Below, one piece after another: positions 34,311 to 40,106 of a DNA stretch of 40,106 nt. Made by a program: the position numbers and the translations under genes. Origin of the DNA: Bacilli bacterium (GTDB taxonomy: Bacteria; Bacillota_I; Bacilli_A; RFN20; CAG-826); contig JAKSVE010000007.1 in the NCBI GenBank assembly GCA_024408295.1, positions 1 to 40,106 on the forward strand, in the 5' to 3' direction. The notes under the pieces were generated by a model. The model ran no database searches, was not told where the DNA came from, and worked only from the letters and a program-made list of their open reading frames with translations. Position 1 is the stretch's first letter, and the number at the start of each line of letters is the position of its first letter.

Positions 34311-35215
34311 TTTCCTCTAGGATAGAGTTGTTACCGCCATCTTCTTAGCTTGCTCAGTCTTTGTTTATTTGTTCTGAGTCATCTTTGGCTGAAGCTCCCA
34401 GGATTCCTTGCGGTTTCCCTGCTCTTCAGTCGGTGCGAACGTAATCCGCATTGTCATCGTCTTAAGGATTGGCTGCCAATGTCCTCTAGATGTCCTTACG
34501 GTATTCTAGATCGCATTAGGTCACTGCGCATTCACAAGACTCGCTTCCTTCACCAGCGTGGGGTTGCTTCGCCTTATGGCTTGGCGGACTTCCGTCCACT
34601 CTCCTTAGGTCAGAGCGCTATGCTCTGGTAACCGTGGCCTCTTATCGTCGAAGGATAAGGGGGTTCAGGAAACCTTCTTCGCTGCGGTTTACGGCTCTCT
34701 CCTCCCCTTGTAGGAAGGATAGTGTACCGCTCCGCCTCCTGCATTGTGTTGCTGGAGCGCTCTCTGGTCGATAACTCGTCCTGAATTGCGTCTTTCTCAA
34801 GTCCCTCTCGGGTTTAATTGAGGAGCCAGCATTCAGTCCGCCTGCTCGCCTTGCGTCTGTTTCTCCTCTCGGAGATCGAGGACTCTCTATGGGGCGAGAC
34901 CTTGATTATTCATCAAGGCGCTATCCGGTGGGGTCCGGGTTCTGAACAGAATCCCCGAAGGAGAAGCCCGAAGGCTTTTGACATCAGAGGTTCAGCTCTT
35001 ACTCGTAGCAAGTGGGTCTCTATCGTTTCCCTTGTCCAGCCGAAGCTAGAGTAGACTCGTTTTAGCGACATTGCTATTGGTGGAACGCCAATCAGAATTC
35101 CCTTTATGGTGCATCGATCTTGGTTCCAACCACAGGATTTCTCATGTGGCCACCGGTAAGATGGTTTTGCCTCGAACCGACAATCCGCTTTTGAGGGCTT
35201 CATTTCGATTCGTGG
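34288..35215 (-). ncRNA. Very large structured noncoding RNA (GOLLD/ROOL/OLE size class; family not assigned)
   Basis: Promoter, about 928 transcribed bases and terminator lie on the minus strand with no credible coding region. Helices visible in RNA order: CCACA/UGUGG (35149-35130), AUUGG/CCAAU (35092-35076), UAGC/GCUA (35076-35063), CUUGCU/AGUAAG (35012-34998), and CUGAAC/GUUCAG (34995-34990 with 34947-34942) enclosing an AAGCC-UUCG-GGCUU hairpin. Then come CCUUGAU/AUCAAGG (34918-34900), CUCC-GAGA-GGAG (34874-34863), CUCAA/UUGAG around CCC-GAGA-GGG (34822-34796), CGCUCC/GGAGCG (34759-34728), CUUAUC/GAUAAG (34659-34641), CAGAGC/GCUCUG (34627-34611), GGAC-GGAA-GUCC (34597-34586), AAGGA/UCCUU (34497-34464) and CUGAAG..CAGG/CCUG..CUUCAG (34429-34389). 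Composition is richer in GC than the flanks. No cas, phage or intron-encoded protein is adjacent. Confidence 0.8.
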
Positions 35216-35221
35216 AGCATT

Positions 35222-35250
35222 AATATACTAGCACCAAAAAACTAGTTCAA
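35222..35250 (-). promoter_or_regulatory. Strong sigma-A promoter of the large ncRNA
   Basis: On the minus strand TTGAAC (35250-35245), exactly 17 bp, TATATT (35227-35222). The 30 bp upstream of the -35 are almost pure A/T, like an UP element. Predicted start is about 35215. Confidence 0.85.
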
Positions 35251-35304
35251 ATACTTTTTTAATAAATTGGTAATTATTTTTGCCCTTCTTTAGAAGAGAG
35301 CATA

Positions 35305-35330
35305 AGAAAACGGCCTTATTTCAGGCCGTT
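35305..35330 (-). terminator. Intrinsic terminator of the small membrane protein gene
   Basis: On the minus strand AACGGCCT, 6-base loop, AGGCCGTT, then TTC, 7 bases past the stop codon. Confidence 0.85.
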
Positions 35331-35336
35331 ATCTGA

Positions 35337-35585
35337 TTACTTTAAAGGGAGGATTCCCATTGCCTGATAGGCAACGAAATAGATGACTGCTGCAACTGCG
35401 ATTGCGGTAAATCCGATTGCAAGGATCTTCATGAATGTCTTCTTGGTGAACATCTCGCCGATTGTCTCGATGACTGCGACTGCGAGAAGTCCAAGACAGA
35501 TGTAAGAGAAGATAGGGTTTGAGCCTAACATCTTTAAGAAGTGAAGAACAATTGTTGCTGCTGCTGTGATTAATCCAAATATCAT
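35337..35585 (-). CDS. Small hydrophobic membrane protein
   Basis: An 82-residue protein with two or three hydrophobic segments (about 1-18, 25-45 and 52-76) and one short polar loop with MFTKKTFMK. No family recognised. The ribosome site is weak (AGG close to the ATG) and a TAATAT box ends five bases before the start codon, so this may be another leaderless mRNA. It lies just upstream of the ncRNA in the same direction but is separated from it by its own terminator and the ncRNA promoter. Confidence 0.65.
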   Translation of the reverse strand: MIFGLITAAATIVLHFLKMLGSNPIFSYICLGLLAVAVIETIGEMFTKKTFMKILAIGFTAIAVAAVIYFVAYQAMGILPLK

Positions 35586-35690
35586 GCCTAATATTATTAC
35601 TGAATTTTCAAAATAGTGAGAGTGTTTTTTTCAAATTGGTATTATTATTACGCGTATACGTTATAAAACGTGGTCTAAGGGGGTATGAAA

Positions 35691-37784
35691 ATGAAAAAGA
35701 AAATTACTCTAGCAACAATATTATCGATGGCAGCAATATTGGCTGCATGTGGGGGCTCAAATAAGAGTGAGTCTCAGCCTGATTCATCTAATAACTATTC
35801 AGATGGCATCGCCAGCAAATCAGAGATCAGCTGGGATATCGGAGACTATATCGGTGAGACTGACCTAGAAGGTAATGGCACACCTATCCTCCCATACTTA
35901 ATCAAGGACAAGAAGGACTTGCTCGAATTCATGAACAATCCAGTCATGGAGGATCATGTTACTTATAAGTTGGTAAACGACATCGAATTCAACGATGAAT
36001 GGAAGCCAATTGCAGGACTCGGCGAAAAGCCATTCAAAGGCACAGTTGATGGCGATGGCCATAAGATTACCGGCTTAAAGATTTCATCCGCAAGCAAGAC
36101 ACAAGTTTACTATGGCTTCATCGGACAGATGGAGAAGGGCAAGCTTCTTAACATCACTCTCGACATGAATATTGACCTCACGATGGTTGGTAAGGATTCA
36201 ATGTACGGAGTTGGTGGTGCGGTTGCATATGCATCTAATTCCAGTGTCCAGAATGTCCACGTTAATTACGAGAAATTTGAGGTCGTATCACTCCAGAACG
36301 GCAATTCATATTTATACGCAGGTGGTGTTACATCATACTTCGATTCAACGTCCGATAGAGATGGAATGTACTACACAAACATCTCTAACTGCTCAGTTAA
36401 CGGCGACATCATCGTCAACTTAGAAGATTCAAACGGAGTGGTGGATGCAGAAGCAGGAATCGTCGCCGTCATGGATACCGGATATTATGACGGACTTATG
36501 GCGGTCAATAACTGCTCATTCGTTGGAGATATCGAAGGTGGTTTGTACATCGCAGGTATCGCTGCATCAATGGGTTACTACTCATCAGTTGTTAACTGTT
36601 ATGTTGAAGCTGATACATTGAAGTCGTTCGTCGATGATTTGTCTTATGTCGGCGGTATCGCTGGATTGACAAAGAATGAATCCGGTCTTATCGGCAACTA
36701 CGCTAGCGTCAACCACATCGATGGCACCAATTCAAAATCATCTATCTACAAATCATTCGCTGGAGATATCGCAGGATTTATTGCATCTGATTTATTCGAC
36801 AGCGATTTAGATATCCTTGGCTGCGCTTTATATGAGAACTACGCAACATATGGCACAATCAACTCAGACACAACAAACACCTGCAAGGTCAAAACTCCTT
36901 GCTCAGAGGATTTGTTAAAGAAGATTGGATTCTCTTCCGAGTCATGGAACTTCAAGGACGGCAAGCCTGAATTAAATGGCAAAAACCCAAGCTACAAGGT
37001 TAAGTTGACGGTTGATTCAAATGGATTCGGTAAGGACACATTTGATTTTGATGCAGGAAACTATAATTCCAAGTCATCTGAACTCTATTTCGGATACAAG
37101 GCGCCTAAGAGAGCGGGATTCTCATACTTCGGTCTATATTATGATGAAGAGGCCACAATCAAGTGGAGATGGTATGCTCCAATCCATGGAGATTTAACTC
37201 TCTACTGCGGATATGCAGATTTAGATGATTTAGTAGGCGATTACGCTGCAATTTGCCAATATTACGAAAGACAAATCCAGTCTGGCACATGGAAATTCAC
37301 AGAAGATTATTTCTACTGGTTACGCCTTGATGGTTCATATTCAGCATACAAATATAGATTCGACGGCAAGTACATCTTCCTTGAAGACTATGTTGGCGAA
37401 TATGAGGCTGCACTTGGTGGTTACACAGACGAAATCTTCGTTCTCCAGGAAGACGGCACAATCACAGGATATGATGTCAACTCTGACTCAGCAGAATACA
37501 CCGCAACAAAGATCAAGAACTCAGACATCGAGATCCCTAACCTCAAGGGTGAGCCATTCTTAGGCAAGTGGACCGATGGCAAGTGCGTCATGACAATCTT
37601 AGAGTCATGCGTTGTTGTTGCATATGATGTTGAGAAGAAGGTCGATTACTTTGGAGGAGTCATCTATGATGGAACAACCCTCACAATCGATGCATCTCCA
37701 ATCGTCAAGAAGTGCACATTAACATATAACCCTGCAACAGACACATTGTCTGGTGGCGGAGTCACTTTTGAAAGGATGAAATAA
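35691..37784 (+). CDS. Large lipoprotein with GLUG-type beta-helix and Listeria-Bacteroides-like repeat
   Basis: A 697-residue lipoprotein, lipobox ILAAC (Cys20). Residues about 60-420 read as parallel beta-helix of the GLUG/adhesin kind (DDKKDLLEF-like start, FKGTVDGDGHKITGL, then repeated INNC/VNGD strands). Residues about 440-510 resemble a Listeria-Bacteroides (Flg_new) repeat (LTVDSNGFG, then FSYFGLYYDEEATIKW). The end (FLGKWTDGKCVMTILESC and following) is a small beta-barrel like that in the next protein. AAGGGGG lies 7 bases before ATG 35691, better than ATG 35685. One base separates it from the next lipoprotein gene, so they form an operon. Confidence 0.82.
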   Translation: MKKKITLATILSMAAILAACGGSNKSESQPDSSNNYSDGIASKSEISWDIGDYIGETDLEGNGTPILPYLIKDKKDLLEFMNNPVMEDHVTYKLVNDIEFNDEWKPIAGLGEKPFKGTVDGDGHKITGLKISSASKTQVYYGFIGQMEKGKLLNITLDMNIDLTMVGKDSMYGVGGAVAYASNSSVQNVHVNYEKFEVVSLQNGNSYLYAGGVTSYFDSTSDRDGMYYTNISNCSVNGDIIVNLEDSNGVVDAEAGIVAVMDTGYYDGLMAVNNCSFVGDIEGGLYIAGIAASMGYYSSVVNCYVEADTLKSFVDDLSYVGGIAGLTKNESGLIGNYASVNHIDGTNSKSSIYKSFAGDIAGFIASDLFDSDLDILGCALYENYATYGTINSDTTNTCKVKTPCSEDLLKKIGFSSESWNFKDGKPELNGKNPSYKVKLTVDSNGFGKDTFDFDAGNYNSKSSELYFGYKAPKRAGFSYFGLYYDEEATIKWRWYAPIHGDLTLYCGYADLDDLVGDYAAICQYYERQIQSGTWKFTEDYFYWLRLDGSYSAYKYRFDGKYIFLEDYVGEYEAALGGYTDEIFVLQEDGTITGYDVNSDSAEYTATKIKNSDIEIPNLKGEPFLGKWTDGKCVMTILESCVVVAYDVEKKVDYFGGVIYDGTTLTIDASPIVKKCTLTYNPATDTLSGGGVTFERMK

Positions 37785-37785
37785 T

Positions 37786-40029
37786 ATGAACAAGAAAACG
37801 ATATTACTTATCTCATCTGCATTGATCCTCGCTTCATGTGGCGCAGGATCCAAAACAAGCGAAAGCCGCCCAGAAACCCCATCTTCTGAGGTTTCTAGCG
37901 TGGTTTCAAGCGAGAACGTTTCATCTTCCAAAGAGAAAGAATCATCAACTGAACTTAGTTTAATTTCATATTCATCAGAGAAACAGGCAGTTAAGGTTAC
38001 ATCAATTGATGTTGCCAACGCTCCTGAGACAATGGTGGTTGGCGAGAACCTCAGATTATCAATCACAGTCCTCCCGGAGAACGCTGATAACAAGAACGTC
38101 ACAGTTAAGTCTAGTGACCCAACTGTTGCGGATGCATCTAGAACTACCCTTACAGCATACGCTCCAGGTAAGGCTAAGATTACAGTGACCGCAAATGATG
38201 GGTCTGGAGTTAAGGCTGAATTCGAAGTGACCGTCAAAGAAAAGATTACTGCTCCAGTTGACTGGGAAACAGCTAAGACCATGTTCGTCGAAAGCGCGGA
38301 GAAGATGGATAAGGCGTCAAGCGTCAAATACACATACTACAATGAATCATTAAGAGAAACTGGTGATTTATCAAACATCACCACCGAAGAGAAGAACTAC
38401 GTCTACGCAAAAGATGGAAGTGTTTCATATACAGGCAACAACACATATAACGCACCTGCATTAGAGGCACCAACCGTAACCCCAATCGCGGGATATAGAG
38501 GCATCGTTGGCGGGGAATACAAGAATGTTGAACACACCAAATCAACATATGACTACAAGAACACTTCAGAAGCGATAAATGCCGGTTTTACCGAGGAAAA
38601 CGCTAAGAAAAAGGCTGCAAAAGTCATTGAAATTGCTGATTTAATCGCATATATCGAAACTCCAAGCAAGTGGACAGGAACTAAGTCATACTCAGGAAAA
38701 GTAGAGAATGATTTAGTCAAGTTCACATACTCACATTCTGAAGAAGGTTACCAGTATTCATACTCAGGTTCACTTGATGTCACAATGACTGGAGATGGTG
38801 AACTTGTCAGTGTTACATTAAGCGATGACGCTTTCTACAACAATGACTTCACAAACAAGAGATATAACTACACTTACACAATTGAAGTGACATCAGGAGA
38901 CAAAGCCGATAAGGGTGCAGTCTCATATTCTGATTTCTTCTTAAGCGATCAGTACACCAACATTGTTAGATCCTATGGCTCAAAGCAGGATAACATTGTT
39001 GTAGTGGGTAACTACTTAACATACGAAGGTAGAGATGCATCAAAGCCTTATGCTGTTGACTACTTAGAGGCAGACTTTGAAATCGTTTCAAGCTCAGATG
39101 AATCAGTCATCGGCAAGAAGAGCGCTGACGCAAAGGTCTACTACGCATTAAGCGAAGGTAAGTCAAACATCACTTTAAAGAGAAAATCCACCGGTGAGAC
39201 AAAGACAATTGAGGTCACTTCTGTTAGACCAGAGGCTACATCATTCGACATCGTTAAATCCAGCGAAGGAATCACTATGAATGTTGGCAAGATTACAACA
39301 TTTACAGCCGCTTTGAAGCCAGTAGAGGCATTACAGGTATTCAAGGTCACATCTAGTGATGAAACTGTCATGCGTGTTTATAACACGGATGGAACCTGGT
39401 ATGGCGAGGCTCTTAAAGCTGGAAACGTCACAATCACCTTCTCAACAGAAAACGGCATCCCTGAAAAGACAATCGATATCACAGTCACAGAAGCTCCGGT
39501 TGAGGCTCCTAAGTATGTTGGTACCTGGGTCTCAGGAAGCAACACATTGGTCTTAGAAGGAAACGGAAACGGAACATGGAATGGCACACCATTCACCTTC
39601 TCATACGATGCAAGCCAGAAGAAGGGCATAATCGCCCCATTCGGCGCATTCGATGACGGAGGCTACTTCACTTATAGTGAAACCGCTGATAGCGTCTATA
39701 TCGATATCTCGGATGAATACCGTGAATTCGCATTCTGGTCAGGAAATATGACTAGAAAAGCTGAAGAAGCTGCTAAGTCACATGTTGGTACCTGGAAGTC
39801 TGGTTCAAACGTCTTGGTGCTTGAGGCAAACGGAAACGGTAGTTGGAACGGAACCCCATTGACCTATACCTACAGCGAGTCAACCAAGAGAGGAACCATC
39901 CCTCCATTCGGCGCATTCGATGACGGAGGCTACTTCACCTATAACGATAAGACCGACACAATCTACATCGACATCTCTGATGAGTATCGTGAGTTTGCGT
40001 TCTGGTCCGGCAACATGGCAAGAGCGTAA
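37786..40029 (+). CDS. Large lipoprotein with Ig-like (Big_2) domains and a duplicated C-terminal module
   Basis: A 747-residue lipoprotein, lipobox ILASC (Cys18), then a long Ser/Glu-rich spacer to about 65. A Big_2-type Ig domain follows (VTSIDVANAPETMVVGENL and following, to about 150). A central domain of some 240 residues is not recognised. Two further Ig-like stretches follow (about 400-475 and 480-570). The last 170 residues are two copies of a 79-residue beta-barrel-like module starting (Y/H)VGTW and ending FWSGNM. AAAGGA in the end of the preceding gene serves the ATG. Probably a surface-exposed adhesin or carbohydrate binder. Confidence 0.83.
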   Translation: MNKKTILLISSALILASCGAGSKTSESRPETPSSEVSSVVSSENVSSSKEKESSTELSLISYSSEKQAVKVTSIDVANAPETMVVGENLRLSITVLPENADNKNVTVKSSDPTVADASRTTLTAYAPGKAKITVTANDGSGVKAEFEVTVKEKITAPVDWETAKTMFVESAEKMDKASSVKYTYYNESLRETGDLSNITTEEKNYVYAKDGSVSYTGNNTYNAPALEAPTVTPIAGYRGIVGGEYKNVEHTKSTYDYKNTSEAINAGFTEENAKKKAAKVIEIADLIAYIETPSKWTGTKSYSGKVENDLVKFTYSHSEEGYQYSYSGSLDVTMTGDGELVSVTLSDDAFYNNDFTNKRYNYTYTIEVTSGDKADKGAVSYSDFFLSDQYTNIVRSYGSKQDNIVVVGNYLTYEGRDASKPYAVDYLEADFEIVSSSDESVIGKKSADAKVYYALSEGKSNITLKRKSTGETKTIEVTSVRPEATSFDIVKSSEGITMNVGKITTFTAALKPVEALQVFKVTSSDETVMRVYNTDGTWYGEALKAGNVTITFSTENGIPEKTIDITVTEAPVEAPKYVGTWVSGSNTLVLEGNGNGTWNGTPFTFSYDASQKKGIIAPFGAFDDGGYFTYSETADSVYIDISDEYREFAFWSGNMTRKAEEAAKSHVGTWKSGSNVLVLEANGNGSWNGTPLTYTYSESTKRGTIPPFGAFDDGGYFTYNDKTDTIYIDISDEYREFAFWSGNMARA
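39514..40017 (+). repeat. Tandem 237-bp coding repeat in the lipoprotein C-terminus
   Basis: Copies at 39514-39750 and 39781-40017 have the same length and are offset by 267 bp. A 35-base stretch is identical (39637-39671 and 39904-39938), while neighbouring codons differ mostly at silent positions. This suggests an older duplication with local gene conversion or selection. Confidence 0.85.
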
Positions 40030-40057
40030 GAAAATAGACCTGCTGATTAAGTTGATA

Positions 40058-40106
40058 TGAACCCCAAAAGTTGGACAACCAACTGGAGGGGTTTTTATTA
40101 TGAGAT
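40058..40106 (+). mobile_element. Left end of an IS3-like insertion sequence (cut by window edge)
   Basis: The sequence starting TGAACCCCAAAAGTTGGACA matches the terminal-repeat style of IS3/IS150-type elements. GGAGGGG lies 8 bases before ATG 40100, the likely start of the transposase orfA, of which only two codons and one further base are inside the window. The end can also fold: CCCC and GTTGG pair with CCAAC and GGGG, followed by TTTTTATT, so it may act as terminator for the lipoprotein operon and hide the transposase ribosome site in read-through transcripts. Confidence 0.7.

Noticed and set aside
34660-34700. Group II intron domain V (GAGCCGTA-like start)
   Set aside because: The matching 3' half and the conserved bulge are missing, there is no intron protein, and the RNA has its own promoter and terminator.
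35161-35185. tRNA-like T-loop GGTTCGA on the minus strand
   Set aside because: No acceptor stem, anticodon arm or CCA end around it; it belongs to the large ncRNA.

Overview
The window looks like chromosomal DNA from a gut- or rumen-type Bacillota relative (Erysipelotrichia/RF39-like Bacilli). This is inferred from moderate-to-low GC, AGGAGG-type ribosome sites, many lipoproteins with a short LxxC lipobox, and a mix of glycosidases with hexuronate catabolism. TGA acts as a stop (for example at the PI-PLC end) and Trp is TGG, so the standard bacterial code applies. No rRNA or tRNA was seen.

Layout: 1-1477 holds a short direct-repeat array and a DUF4143-type ATPase. 1572-4454 (-) is a PreP-like M16C metallopeptidase. 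4527-5116 is a cluster of phased operator-like motifs and an HTH-nucleotidyltransferase gene whose promoter predicts a leaderless mRNA. 5188-10048 is a large RHS/YD-repeat protein with a swapped-looking C-terminal tip, followed by a small zinc-ribbon gene. 10247-12217 (-) is a GH2 glycosidase with beta-glucuronidase-like active-site spacing. 12367-15683 has a secreted endonuclease I-type lipoprotein and an unknown lipoprotein. 15826-17684 repeats the theme of repeat array plus DUF4143 ATPase, followed by an orphan YefM-like antitoxin and a possible YoeB toxin remnant. 17755-21476 carries a GH3 glycosidase and a GT2 glycosyltransferase. 21584-23112 is an Xre/ImmA-IrrE protease plus PIN pair behind a self-contained promoter/operator. 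23466-25481 is a lipoprotein. 25627-26978 (-) is a PI-PLC translationally coupled to a small membrane protein.

27152-32098 is a complete glucuronate-to-pyruvate/glyceraldehyde-3-phosphate operon (SDR-type fructuronate reductase, UxuA, UxaC, KDPG aldolase, KDG kinase). It is followed by two paralogous small membrane proteins, each with its own extended -10 promoter and terminator, and by further lipoproteins. The right edge enters an IS3-like element.

The most striking item is a stretch of about 930 bases at 34288-35215 with no credible protein. Read on the minus strand it has a consensus promoter (17-bp spacer, AT-rich upstream element), many stable helices capped by UUCG and GNRA loops, and a strong intrinsic terminator. 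I read it as a free-standing, ornate, very large noncoding RNA of the GOLLD/ROOL/OLE size class. I cannot assign its family without a covariance-model search.
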